Positions 38,601-45,392 of a stretch of DNA of 64,000 bases are shown here, one piece after another. This stretch comes from Siphonodentalium dalli (taxonomy: Eukaryota > Mollusca > Scaphopoda > Gadilida > Siphonodentaliidae). The DNA is taken from assembly GCA_032622095.1 (NCBI GenBank), contig CP136061.1, positions 216,472,373-216,536,372 of the forward strand, given 5' to 3'. The notes under the pieces are model-generated. The model saw nothing but the letters and a program-made list of their open reading frames with translations, made no database searches and was not told where the DNA came from. Numbering within the stretch: the first letter of the stretch is position 1; each line of letters starts with the position of its first letter. A program made the position numbers and the translations under genes.

Positions 38601-39721
38601 ATAACACGGACACATTGATGTGGTATTAATTATCTTATTTTATTTATTGAATTACATCTAGATACCTATCCATCCTTGGGTGTTTCATTACCATTTTTCC
38701 GTCGAAGTTTGGTGGATGACTTGCATCCTTCCGTTGTTATCTGTGAATTTTCAACTTACCTGAGGCTGAGAAATGGACCTCAATGGGCTGGGATTTTATT
38801 CCATCTTTGAGTAACCTATGTTTAAGTAGCGTTATACACCGAAAATTACGGTATTAGTACTATTTACTTGTGTGCAACAGTGATTAATTGAATTTTTCTA
38901 AAACATGGAAAATTCCCAATTTTGGTCTGTAAAGACACATTTTCCCAATTCGAACGGACCCGGACCCATTCCCAAAATAAGCAGAAAAATCCCTGATATT
39001 TATTTATCCATCACACAAAACTTGCACAAAACTGCTGTTTTACAAAGCATATCAATCGTTTCTTGGATAACGCCCATACATTTATGAGTTCAAGCAGGGT
39101 CCATTCTGGCCCACAATTTACGTATGCCAAATGTTTTGCCAATTGAAAATATCCTTAACAAATTCTTTTGGAAATTGCCAAATGATATCTGGCCGAGATT
39201 TAGGAGTTGATTGAAAATTTATTCTTATGCATTAGTGGCTATATAACCCTTTCATGGGGTTCATGACTGGAGCTGCACAGGTGCAGCATTAATGATCTGT
39301 GCCAGTGCATTCTCCCATAGGGAGCCTCACATATATAAGAAAATGCAATGGTTTACAAGGTCAAGGTAAATATTGTTAGGCCAATGTAAGCTCTTATATA
39401 TGCGAGGCTCCCTATGCGAGTGTGTGACAACCAATGGTTTTATAGCATTCTGTGGACTGACAGCTAATGATTAAATTATTAATGCACATTTGAATTTATT
39501 TCATCAACGATCATTTCAGTTGGATAGAAGAGAACAATGGTGAACAGTTCCTGACAGATAGCGATGGGCAAAAGTATTTATATTCCATAGCTGTTATTGA
39601 CCTCGATCCAAAGCCCTACAACAAGATACCTACGTATCAAAAACAGGAATTAAAGATCATACAGGCATATAAAGACAGCCAGTCCATCAAAGGACAGGAG
39701 AATATAGCTCCGAAATCATAG
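19319..39721 (+). CDS. IPPK: Inositol-pentakisphosphate 2-kinase, C-terminal part (7 exons)
   Basis: Spliced gene; exons 19319-19391, 19913-20022, 24558-24706, 29392-29533, 30724-30868, 35610-35683 and 39520-39721, 895 nt, about 297 residues plus stop. All junctions are GT/AG and all phases chain. The product phosphorylates the 2-position of IP5 to make IP6. Recognition rests on recalled similarity to human IPPK: RMKHALKELCE with QNNLKI, DIEVIYPLYQKLNKY (human DIEGLYPLYNRV), DGPYSPDVF (human DGPYDEAF), SKTAQDCSIIIAF (human MTAKDCSIMIAL) and VIDLDPKPYNKIPTY (human VLDLDLKPYESIPHQY). The Asp residues of the DCS and DLD motifs correspond to those implicated in catalysis and metal binding in plant IPK1. 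Human IPPK is about 490 residues, so roughly the first 200 residues, including the N-lobe and the EIKPK motif, are missing here. Introns of 0.5-4.7 kb are packed with MITEs. Identification is firm; the 5' extent is unknown. Confidence 0.93.
19434..19599. mobile_element. TA-type foldback MITE, copy 6 (IPPK intron)
   Basis: TA at 19432-19433 and 19600-19601. It lies in the 521-bp intron between exons a and b, 43 bp after the donor. The left arm is more diverged (TTCCCTAAATAATCTAATCC) than the right. Confidence 0.87.
19913..20022 (+). CDS. IPPK: IPPK exon b
   Basis: Acceptor ATTATAG ends at 19912; donor GTACCT starts at 20023. It reads in phase 0 as EGKEVYGSSRQDNLIRVLQR and onward to NGRLFPR, ending with two bases of a codon. 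EGKEVYG aligns with human NGELIYG straight after the LKI of the previous exon. Confidence 0.88.
20638..20840. mobile_element. TTAA foldback element, type A2 ends, with type A hairpin
   Basis: TTAA at 20634-20637 and 20841-20844; ends CCCTTTGAGTGCCAGGTCC and CTCAAAGGG. The hairpin TGTGCCAATGCATTCTC...GAGAATGCATTGGC is the same as in type A although the termini differ. A T-rich spacer follows. Confidence 0.85.
20938..21173. mobile_element. TTAA foldback element, type B, copy 2 (eroded)
   Basis: CCCTTCCATGCCTGGAGC at the left and CATCATGAAAGGG at the right. The flanking targets are degraded (CTAA / TAAA). The second hairpin is truncated. Confidence 0.78.
21235..21640. repeat. CTATCAATTGATATTAATTT repeat, copy 2
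   Basis: Contains CTCTATCAATTAACAGTGAT, AGGGGGAGAACTCTATCT and GTGGCCCGGAAGAGATATAC; same order as 16190-16690 but without the inserted palindrome. Confidence 0.7.
21641..22074. mobile_element. GGTACTCAATCC foldback element, full copy
   Basis: Ends AAAGGTACTCAATCCGATCA and TGATCGGATTGAGTACCTTT. Both arms contain CTAAATTACTATTTCTTTGG-type sequence, GAGTCGAGGAAC and TGATAGATATCGATTTTTGA-like words; the centre pair is GATGGATAACTCTAAAATCA around TTATTATTACC. It lies in the intron between IPPK exons b and c. Confidence 0.85.
22113..22241. mobile_element. TA-type foldback MITE, copy 7
   Basis: Left end degenerate (TA|CGGTTATGCCC); right end GGGCATTACTG|TA. The left arm is full and the right arm is reduced to TCGATTATTTAGGGC, the mirror image of copies with short left arms. 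Confidence 0.83.
22900..23204. repeat. GGAAAAGTCATGGAATT repeat
   Basis: Repeated TGGAAAAAGTCATGGGAAAA and GAAAGTCATGGAATTG words with a poly-C run at about 23000. A further piece, AAAAGTTATGGAATTTTGTC, lies at about 23737 beyond the double-hairpin MITE. The 90-118 residue frames here are repeat translation. Confidence 0.6.
23205..23637. mobile_element. Double-hairpin MITE, copy 3
   Basis: Left hairpin GTCCCCAGAGGGTGAATTTA...AAATTTACCCTCTGGGGACC; the right hairpin keeps only parts. It lies between two pieces of the GGAAAAGTCATGG repeat, so it probably inserted into it. Confidence 0.82.
24558..24706 (+). CDS. IPPK: IPPK exon c
   Basis: Acceptor ATTTTTCAG ends at 24557. The first T completes the split Ser codon. 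It reads EFSQFFNLLVDALQSVPDEN, then continues to SRCCNSKYNTRLDK and one base of the next codon. This is the poorly conserved insert region of the family (human AVIRELVHVITRVLL). Two donors are possible, GTTGGT at 24707 and GTAAAG at 24711. Only 24707 gives a phase that joins to the next exon. Confidence 0.85.
24795..25188. mobile_element. TTAA foldback element, type A, copy 2 (full)
   Basis: TTAA at 24791-24794 and 25189-25192. Inverted orientation relative to the copy at 3556, with the same two hairpins and the GGAACCGGCTCCTTGACCAC module. It lies 85 bp after the donor of IPPK exon c. Confidence 0.9.
26095..26225. mobile_element. TTAA element, type B, left part
   Basis: TTAA|CCCTTCCATGACTGGAGC at 26091 and one diverged hairpin (ATACAAATCTCCCATACG). 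The right half is missing; the sequence runs directly into a TA-foldback half. Confidence 0.75.
26226..26322. mobile_element. Half of a TA-type foldback MITE, split by later insertions
   Basis: From AAAGCTCTCGGTGAGAG to CCTGTGGTTAA, where the type A element below begins exactly at the TTAA of the usual GTGGTTAAGGAGTCG. Its missing end is found at 29329-29359. Confidence 0.85.
26323..26567. mobile_element. TTAA foldback element, type A, left half (split copy)
   Basis: Starts CCCTTTACCCAAC after TTAA (26319-26322), includes the full first hairpin and stops in the T-rich spacer (TTTTTACCATTTTT). The other half resumes at about 29190 (TTTCTTACATTC). Confidence 0.88.
26568..29165. mobile_element. 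CCGTCTGT-headed element inserted in the type A element
   Basis: Short inverted ends ATGTTTACCCATACC and GGTATGGGTTAAACAT. A (CTGT)n tract at 26637-26697 is followed by ~149-bp units starting near 26721, 26872 and 27020 with GGAACCAAATTTGG and GAGTTATGGCCCTTTTTCGA, then more diverged units to about 27760. The 124-residue frame at 28145-28519 shows no family motif and I do not call it a gene. Confidence 0.7.
29190..29328. mobile_element. TTAA foldback element, type A, right half (split copy)
   Basis: TTCTTACATTCTTTAACAAT, second hairpin and GTTGGGTAAAGGG, then TTAA at 29329-29332. It completes 26323-26567 when compared with the intact copy at 24795-25188. Confidence 0.88.
29329..29359. mobile_element. 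End of the split TA-type foldback MITE
   Basis: TTAAAGGGTCATATAATTTG then GGCATTACTG corresponds to the usual TTAAGGAGTCGATTATTTAG then GGCATTACTG. It is only about 30 bp before the acceptor of IPPK exon d. Confidence 0.82.
29392..29533 (+). CDS. IPPK: IPPK exon d
   Basis: Acceptor TTGGTTTTCAG ends at 29391; donor GTGAGT at 29534. It reads ESVNCSLPVGSVLERVKSVQ, then LLDECDIEVIYPLYQKLNKY and AELHPEEK with the last codon split. It matches human LLDIEGLYPLYNRVERYLEEFPEER closely. The acceptor lies only about 30 bp downstream of a truncated TA-foldback MITE ending GGGCATTACTGTA (29347-29359). Confidence 0.93.
30247..30480. repeat. GTGATGTGAAACACTC repeat, inverted diverged copy
   Basis: GTGAAACTGATAAGTTAG, TAACATCACCGAAAATTTCA and ATTGTAAATATTTAC correspond inverted to 62733-63010. 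It lies in the intron between exons d and e. Confidence 0.6.
30724..30868 (+). CDS. IPPK: IPPK exon e
   Basis: Acceptor TCTCTTTCAG ends at 30723; donor GTGAGT at 30869. The first base completes the Lys codon. It reads NRWYLDGPYSPDVFSFINNR, then MLESCLNSSHSHSVSFDCEK and CVKNAVER, ending in phase 0. The DGPY motif matches human QIDGPYDEAF. The Ser/His-rich stretch has no clear human counterpart. Confidence 0.92.
30895..31265. repeat. CTATCAATTGATATTAATTT repeat, inverted copy 3
   Basis: Reads inverted relative to 21235-21640: CTTCCGGGCCACAATTACA, TTTTATAAATCTTGATTTC and ATATTAATTGATAGAAGCTT. Confidence 0.7.
31266..32150. repeat. AGCTCACCTGAGACGAAG element with CCGTCTGT array
   Basis: Opens TTAGCTCACCTGAGACGAAG then a (CCGTCTGT)n array at about 31319-31383. 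Units with CAGATTTGTTCAAATG and ATATTTGGTATGGAGGGTCC follow, then a GATCCGATATATTTTAACAG block (to 32150). A 90-bp piece of the last block recurs almost identically at 32424-32513. Same family at 51998. Confidence 0.75.
32342..32408. mobile_element. Double-hairpin MITE, left-end fragment
   Basis: GTGTGTCTGACATTTGCAG with GAATGAAGTCCCCAGATGG, then broken by a second copy of the TTTGGTATATGAATTTTTGA block. Confidence 0.75.
32696..33170. mobile_element. Double-hairpin MITE, copy in array (unit 1)
   Basis: Right hairpin GTCCCCAGAGAGTGAATTTA...AAATTCACCCTCTGGGGACC and outer end CTATCTCAAGGCTTG. An internal duplication of CTCATTCTGCTTAGGCCTCA (about 32790 and 32842). Confidence 0.82.
33171..33910. 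repeat. Tandem amplification of a double-hairpin MITE (431-bp period)
   Basis: TGTTGCTTGAGGCCAGACAT and GCACAATGTAGGAACAGACA recur 431 bp apart (about 33178 to 33609 register). Unit 2 runs 33171-33601; unit 3 is cut at about 33900 where an AGATTTGTGAAAATGGG-type repeat takes over. Each unit holds most of a double-hairpin MITE. Confidence 0.85.
33911..34145. repeat. Fragment of the AGCTCACCTGAG element interior
   Basis: CAGATTTTTTTAATGGGGTC and TCAAATAGGGGCCAAGC words match units of 31266-32150. Diverged. Confidence 0.6.
34146..34877. repeat. Segmental duplication, copy 1
   Basis: About 730 bp collinear with 53976-54716, from TATGAAGGGTTCTTTGGTGT through AACAATTGAGAAAGTTTGAG and GGTCGGGAGGGGACTTG to GTGAGCGACCCCACAGTC and TTTGACTGTCTTGTTT-like sequence. 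It lies in the intron before IPPK exon f. Confidence 0.88.
34966..35265. mobile_element. Double-hairpin MITE, right-truncated copy
   Basis: GTCTGTCATTTGCAGAATGA, left hairpin AGAGGGTGAATTTAGTGACG, and inner words to AGGTCTCCCATAAC; the right hairpin is missing. Confidence 0.8.
35610..35683 (+). CDS. IPPK: IPPK exon f (TAxDCS motif)
   Basis: Acceptor ACTTTTTTCAG ends at 35609; donor GTATGT at 35684. It starts in phase 0: VRRFLVSKTAQDCSIIIAF then QPVDD, ending with two bases of a split Ser codon. It matches human QYRVAMTAKDCSIMIALSP. The Asp of DCS is thought to act in catalysis in plant IPK1 (family knowledge). Confidence 0.93.
35820..36067. mobile_element. TTAA foldback element, type B, copy in IPPK intron
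   Basis: TTAA|CTCTTTCATGACTGGAGC at 35816 and GTCATGAAAGGG|ATAA at the right. Two hairpins and the TTTAATGCTGCACGAGC module. Confidence 0.82.
36099..38995. mobile_element. 2.9-kb element with CAGGGATTTTT inverted ends
   Basis: Starts CAGGGATTTTTTTT and ends AAAAATCCCTG. Near both ends are CCCATTCCCAAT / ATTCCCAATTTT words in inverted sense (CGGGGTCCGGTAAACGGCCC vs CGGACCCGGACCCATTCCC). The CAGGG end suggests hAT. No 8-bp target copy is visible (TACATATT vs ATATTTAT) and there is no transposase frame. A ~35-bp CGTCTTTTGTTGTAGCGTCC array lies at 36405-36475. Confidence 0.6.
39247..39420. mobile_element. TTAA foldback element, type B, right-truncated
   Basis: CCCTTTCATGGGG then TTCATGACTGGAGCTGCAC, hairpin parts in inverted order, stopping at GAGGCTCCCTATGCGAG. 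It lies 100 bp before the terminal IPPK exon acceptor. Confidence 0.75.
39520..39721 (+). CDS. IPPK: IPPK terminal exon (DLDxKP motif, stop)
   Basis: Acceptor ATCATTTCAG ends at 39519. It reads SWIEENNGEQFLTDSDGQKY, LYSIAVIDLDPKPYNKIPTY, QKQELKIIQAYKDSQSIKGQ and ENIAPKS, then TAG at 39719-39721. DLDPKPYNKIPTY matches human DLDLKPYESIPHQY, the segment that in plant IPK1 supplies a metal-binding Asp and IP5-contacting Lys and Tyr side chains. A double-hairpin MITE begins about 15 bp after the stop, so the 3' UTR very probably includes it. Confidence 0.93.
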
Positions 39722-39736
39722 AACCAGTGTTTGGTT

Positions 39737-40124
39737 CAGGCCTCAAAATATGGTGCTGGATATTTGCAGAATGAGGTCCTCAGAGGTGAATTTAGTGATG
39801 CTAGCCCACATAGCAGCTAGCATCACTAAATTCATCCTCTGGGGTCTCATTCTGCTTAATTTTTTAGTTTCTTTAGAAACTTCATTAGAAAGTTTTTGTT
39901 TCTGTTTTAGTTTTATACTTTCTCTTGAGGTGCCCAATGGGTTCACATCATCATCTGTGAACTGAAATCTGTGTCCAGTTCACCCATAGCAGATGAGGCC
40001 ATGCATAATGAGGTCCCCAGAGGATGAATTTGGTGATACTAGTCTGCTTTGCGGGGTAGCATCACTAAATTCACCCTTTGGGGACCTCATTTTGCACATG
40101 TCCAGCACCATATCTTGATGCCTG
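39737..40124. mobile_element. Double-hairpin MITE directly after the IPPK stop
   Basis: Outer ends AGGCCTCAAAATATGGTGCT and AGCACCATATCTTGATGCCT, with left and right hairpins both present (GTGAATTTAGTGATGCTAGC...CACTAAATTCATCCTCTGGG). It begins about 15 bp past the TAG, so it probably forms part of the 3' UTR. Confidence 0.87.
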
Positions 40125-40140
40125 ATTTGGTTGACACTAA

Positions 40141-40530
40141 GGCACTGTTCACACACGCTACACTATGCCCTGGTTAGCGACCGTATTTAGGTTGTATCAG
40201 CATTTGTTTTGATTGTCACCCAGCGAGCAACTTCTTATAACAATAGGTTAATTGAGTAAAGCTCTGTTCAATTGGGACAGCGAGTACAGTAATGCCATAA
40301 GTAATTATGCTGTGTTTAAGGAGTCGATTACTTAGGGCATTACTGTAAGTATGAGTCAAAACTATTGGATTTAAGTTGTCCTCCTAAAATGTAACCCAAC
40401 TGCTAATACATAAAGCTGACAAAGGCCATGAGGCCGAAAATTTCTGGCAAAAAGAGTGTTATAATTCCTCCATATAGGAATTAAAACCTGATCATGGAAG
40501 GGGCATAGCCTTGCTTGTTTGAACAGTGCC
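40141..40530. mobile_element. GGCACTGTTCA-ended element hosting a 59-bp MITE
   Basis: Inverted ends GGCACTGTTCACAC and GTTTGAACAGTGCC. A minimal TA-foldback copy (40287-40345) is nested. ATTAAA at 40480-40485 is one possible polyadenylation signal for IPPK. Confidence 0.65.
40287..40345. mobile_element. TA-type foldback MITE, copy 8 (59 bp, minimal)
   Basis: TA at 40285-40286 and 40346-40347; reduced to CAGTAATGCCATAAGTAAT, TGCTGTGTTTAAGGAGTCG and the right end. It retains both termini and lacks the middle. Confidence 0.88.
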
Positions 40531-40590
40531 TAAACCATTGTTTAATTATTAAGGTGCTAAAATACATTTGTATACACTGTCTGCCATATA

Positions 40591-41387
40591 CTGTATACAC
40601 CCATCAGTAAGCCCGGGGGCTCGTGCACGTTTTTGCTCAAAAAGTGGGTACTGGGCTTACTCAACGAGGACCCCCCTGTGCAAAATTTTTGTTAGCCTTC
40701 AGGTGTCGACCTACCATCATGTTTTATACCAATACCATATTTTTGTATTGAATAAAGATAATGTGTTTTATTTATATTATTAAGAAGATAAAATCATATA
40801 ATAACAAAAAACAGTGATAGATAGTTCTATACATTTGAAATCATTTTGAATAAGGTTGTACATTTTGGGATTAATTTGTAAACACAATAGGGTTGTATGA
40901 TGAGTTCACAAGTTAATTTAGTTACACTAATGATTATTAACCAAGATAATTCTTATAAAAACACAACAGGTCACTCTTCTGCATTATCATAGGATCCTAC
41001 AAAAACACCAAGTTATTACTCCACATCCCATAGGATTTACACTGATAAAGGTGTGAACAATAAGTGACACCTTTGATTTTATTGAATTGATTACCTCTTT
41101 GATTGATCCAACAACTAAGAATAGAATAAGATGTGTATAATTCACAACAATATTAACACAAGTGTTTACTATTATATATCTTTTTAAGAAAAACTGGAAA
41201 AAATAATAAAAGATGTGCTGGAGTACCTTCTCCTATTCTACAGGATAGAGACATGATTGTATTCATCTTCCAAATGCTCAGAAATGGGGGTGGGCTTATC
41301 TACGAGGACCACCCCATGTTTTGTTTAGGGTAAAAAACCCAGACTGGGCTTATCTTCGAGGATGGGCTTACTGACGGGTGTATACAG
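40591..41387. mobile_element. TA-flanked element with CTGTATACACCC ends
   Basis: Ends CTGTATACACCCATCAGTAA and TTACTGACGGGTGTATACAG, with TA at 40589-40590 and 41388-41389; 797 bp. Subterminal GGGCTTACTCAACGAGGACC and GGGCTTATCTACGAGGACC are present. AATAAA at 40750-40755 could serve as a polyadenylation signal for IPPK (unproven). Confidence 0.82.
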
Positions 41388-41727
41388 TAGTCAAAAAGGT
41401 ATTACATGCTACGGCATCTCCCCCCACCTTTATTCACTTAAAAAGGTGCCCGTACCCATGGCGTATAATATATCATCTCAGTCCAATCATAGGATTGAGT
41501 AAGATGAAAAAGAGCTAAAAAAAATATATTTAAAATAAATTTGAACTTTCAAGGATAGGATAGAATAATTTATTTCCAATATACACATGTACATGCATAA
41601 CATAGAAAGAACAAGATAAACAATCACATATTTATGTGGTATATTGAGAGGGGACGGCTTAGTCCAATATAGACTGTCTTCCTGCCACCCCCTGTGTAAT
41701 AAATATTAGATGGCTTCAATACTTAAA

Positions 41728-41910
41728 CCCTTCCATGACTGGAGCTTCCTGAAATTTGGTGAAAACACTGTGCCAGTGCATTATCTTGTATATGAGAGTA
41801 CATTGGTCTAAAAATATATACCTTAACCTATGGGAGACTCCCAAATATAAGAAAATGCACTGGCACAGGATCTTTAATGCTGCACCAACGCAGCTCCCGT
41901 CATGAAAGGG
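41728..41910. mobile_element. TTAA foldback element, type B (eroded)
   Basis: CCCTTCCATGACTGGAGC to CCCGTCATGAAAGGG; hairpins reduced; flanking target no longer TTAA on the right. Confidence 0.8.
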
Positions 41911-42403
41911 AGACTTATCTTCATGGAAGGATTAACAATTAATTTTCTCACCTCAACCCCAAAGAGACATTTAATTTTCTTTGTCCTATGTCATGAATTC
42001 CACCTGGCTAATACACAATACAGTAATCCTTGTCAATGCACCACTCGATCATTTCTAGTGATAACTATCCTGGTATTCATGCTTGCTTCTGTGATTTTGA
42101 GCTTTAAAAATGGCATTGTTATAATTTGCAGTATTAATTTATTTTATTGTTCTGATGTTTCAAAATGTCAATCCCCTTTTCCAGAATACAGTCAAGTCTG
42201 GAAATAATGTGTCTGACATTTGTTGATCATGCCATGAATCTCTACTCTGTCTAACGCCCATAGAGATCATATTCCACCAGTACAAAACACGGGAACTTTT
42301 TAAAGTTTTGACAGGGAACCTTATAAAGTCGAAAAATAATGCGGGGAATGTATTTCTTTGTTAATACCTGTTGCTTAATAATTTATTCATCGGTACTGTG
42401 GTA
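41911..42403. other. Unassigned
   Basis: The 101-codon frame (41902-42207) begins inside the preceding MITE and has no recognised motif. Confidence 0.45.
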
Positions 42404-42647
42404 CAGTAATGCCATAAATAGTCGACTCGTTAGCCACAGCAGAATTATGGGTAATTTTTCAGGATTTAGTCGGAAATATGGCTTGTTGCCATTCATTGGA
42501 AAGCTCTCACTGAGAGCTTTCCGATGAATGGCAACAATCCATATTTCAAGATGACAATATGGCAACAAGCCATATTTCCGACTAAATCCTGAAAAATTAC
42601 CCATAATTCTGCTGTGGTTAAGGAGTCGATTATTTAGGGTATTACTG
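42404..42647. mobile_element. TA-type foldback MITE, copy 9 (longest)
   Basis: TA at 42402-42403 and 42648-42649, 244 bp, full arms on both sides. A partial extra arm piece (AATGGCAACAATCCATATTT before a second ATGGCAACAAGCC) shows an internal duplication. Confidence 0.88.
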
Positions 42648-42797
42648 TACTTGTGATGGAAGTCAGTAATTTGATGAGAACTGTTTTGCTTGTTGCCTAC
42701 AAATTATCGGGATGTCATAGTGATGCACATTCCTTGTATGGAGGTCTTTACTGAAACTTTGGATCAATGTAGTATTGTCACCTTGAGCAACTGTTAA

Positions 42798-42950
42798 CCA
42801 TTTCATGACGGGCGCTGCGCCGGTGCAGCATTAATGTCCCTGTGGCAGTGCATTCTCTTATATATGCGATGCTCTCTTATGGGAGACTCGCATATATAAG
42901 AGAATGCATTGGCATAGGTTTTCACAAAATTTCAGGAAGCTCCAGTTAAG
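42798..42950. mobile_element. TTAA foldback element, type B (inverted, partly deleted)
   Basis: TTAA|CCATTTCATGACGGGCGC, one near-perfect hairpin (GCATTCTCTTATATATGCGA with mirror) and GAAGCTCCAG at the right, whose last bases are deleted. Confidence 0.78.
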
Positions 42951-43306
42951 TTATTGAACAAATTCGGACTAAAGTGAAATATATGCACCTTGGTTGTGCA
43001 AATTGTGAGACGAATAATGTTATTGTAGCCTGTTTCTGTTGCAAGGAAAAGTCTGTAAAATAGACCTGAATTGAGGTCCATGTTCTTGACAATCTTTGCA
43101 ACTTTCTGGATATATATGATGTAAAATGAACAAATACCATGTGTTTTTATAATCATTTCATTACAACTGTCATTATGACAGCTCATAACCCCAATCTGCA
43201 TTGGTACAATTTAAAACAATACAATTCTGTTGGATTGTACTATCTGAGTTTCTCTCAAAAGCTGTACTTTCAGGTATTGAATAGTCTATGTCACATATTC
43301 CACCTA

Positions 43307-43444
43307 CACTAATGCCCTAAATAATCGGCTCCTTAACCACAGCAAAATTATGGGTAATTTTTCATGATTTAGTCGGAAATAAATCTTGAAAAATTACCCA
43401 TAATTGTGCTGTAGTTAAAGAGTCGATTATTTAGGGCATTACTG
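43307..43444. mobile_element. TA-type foldback MITE, copy 10
   Basis: TA at 43305-43306 and 43445-43446; lacks the central GAAAGCTCTC module. Confidence 0.85.
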
Positions 43445-44527
43445 TATTGTGAATTTGGAATCATTGAAATTATGGTGCTATTTATTGCTATGAAAGGTCT
43501 CACTCCTATATTTCTGTTATAGAATTAGACGTTCTGCCTCCTGATGTGGAGACAACTTGAATGTTCTTTTTACCCACATGTCTTAATAGTTCCCACACGA
43601 TGTGATTCATAAATAATGCTGGTAAACAAACTAATGCTTTATTTAATTTATTCTTTGAAAATTTGGAAGGGGTAGCAATTTCATGATCTTTATCTGAGGA
43701 ATAGTACCTGTCATAATCAAACAGTACTCATTGCCTTGGATTAATGGTCTGTCATGGATCATGTTCATCTATCATATCATTATAATGGTTTTATATATGG
43801 TCTCTTACGTAATACTTATTGGATCATAGAAGGTTGAACTTAGAGTGTAAACTAAACTTCATAAAAGGCAAATATGGACAAATTGACTTATCCCAATTTG
43901 AAACTTCTAAGCCCCTGCACTGACTTCTCCCTGATCTGATAATGATAACTTTCTGTGACTCAAGACCAACCCGAACATGTTTTGTGATGGCAAAACAACA
44001 TTCAATTACATGAAAATTTAAACTACCTGCAATCTCTTGTATTTAATAAGGTTTAAATCTACTTAAAATCCAGATAATAATTTGTGTCTAGTCATTGCCC
44101 AATTTTCTGTTATATTTATATTATTAATCATGCCAGGAGCATGGGTCTAACTCTTCTGGTATCAGCATTATCAGATTATATTTACACACTAAGTGTTGTC
44201 ATCACTAAATCCAGCATTCTGATTGGTCGGCGCCCACGTGGCTAGTTGCAGTTATTTCTCGGTGAATGCGTAACGCCTCATAACACCAAGCTAATAACAC
44301 CATCGATACGTCATTAGGTTTGGAAAGACGAACGCGTAATGCTTTGGGCGCATTTTGACTCGCGCAGGATTGACTTAATACATCATCGGGTTTCAACATG
44401 AAGAGAAATTGTTCCTATTAACTTTTGCCAAGGGTGCTATTGGGTATTTTGGGCTGATCTTGTCACGATACACTTTTCGATTTAAATATATTTACAAAAG
44501 CGGCTTTTTCGCTAAATGTATATAAAT
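43445..44527. other. Unassigned
   Basis: No exon or RNA gene recognised. 44200-44380 is richer in CG than its surroundings. Confidence 0.45.
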
Positions 44528-44688
44528 ATAAGGATTAACTGTCATGTGGACTATTTTTATGGAGATGTAACGGTGAGGTAAGTGGACATAACTTGTATGT
44601 AAAACCCTTCGGGTTTTACACAAGTTATGTCCACTTACCTCACCGTTACATCTCCATAAAAATAGTCCACATGACAGTTAATCCTTAT
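44528..44688. repeat. Near-perfect 161-bp palindrome
   Basis: Arms of about 78 bp with one 2-bp indel (CTTGTATGTAAAACCC vs CTTGTGTAAAACCC) around a TTC loop. Outer words ATAAGGATTAACTGTCATG and CATGACAGTTAATCCTTAT. The small frame inside is a by-product. Confidence 0.95.
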
Positions 44689-44941
44689 TTCATCACACCT
44701 ATACTTACACTTACATGGCTACTTTTTTTTTCCACTCAAAAACTATGTTACAAACTAGAGATGATGCAAAATTATCTAAGTTGAACTTATTAGCTGATAA
44801 ATCCCTAGAAATCAATGAATGGGAATCAAGTACCTACCCTTTCGTGAGTTTCCAGTTATCAAGAGGTAAACAACTAGTCTTCATCTGTTATACATCATCT
44901 AACTAAATATCAATAAATATGTGTTGTATTGTATTTTAGCC

Positions 44942-45208
44942 CAAGCCTTGAAATAGGGTGTCTGTCATTTGCAGAATGAGGTCCCCAGAGGGTGAATTTA
45001 GTTATGCTAATCCGCATAGCGGGCTAGCATCACCAAATTCACCCTCTGGGGACCTCATTCTTCTTACACAAGACTTGGGATTTGCTGACTGGTGCCCATA
45101 AGGAAGGGGCGGGGCGCGATCAAAGGCGATGCAGGGTAGCATCACTAAATTCACCCTCTGGGGACCTCATTCTGCAAATGACAGACACCCTATTTCAAGG
45201 CTTGTTTT
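44942..45208. mobile_element. Double-hairpin MITE with central replacement
   Basis: Outer ends CAAGCCTTGAAATAGGGTGT and ACACCCTATTTCAAGGCTTG are perfect mirrors. The left hairpin is complete; the usual spacer is replaced by a G-rich 75-bp stretch (GGAAGGGGCGGGGCGCG). Confidence 0.87.
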
Positions 45209-45223
45209 AGCCCCGAACATATA

Positions 45224-45392
45224 GTTATCCCCTAAATAATCGACTCCTTAACCACAGCAGAATTTTCAGGATTTAGTTGGAAATATGGCTTGTTGCCATT
45301 CATCGGAAAGCTCTCAAAGAATATAAAATAATCCTGAAAAATTACCCATAATTCTGCTGTGGTTAAGGAGTCGATTATTTAGGGCATTACTG
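45224..45392. mobile_element. TA-type foldback MITE, copy 11
   Basis: Left end eroded (TAGTTATCCCCTAAATAATC), right end GGGCATTACTG|TA. It follows the double-hairpin MITE after only about 15 bp. Confidence 0.83.
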
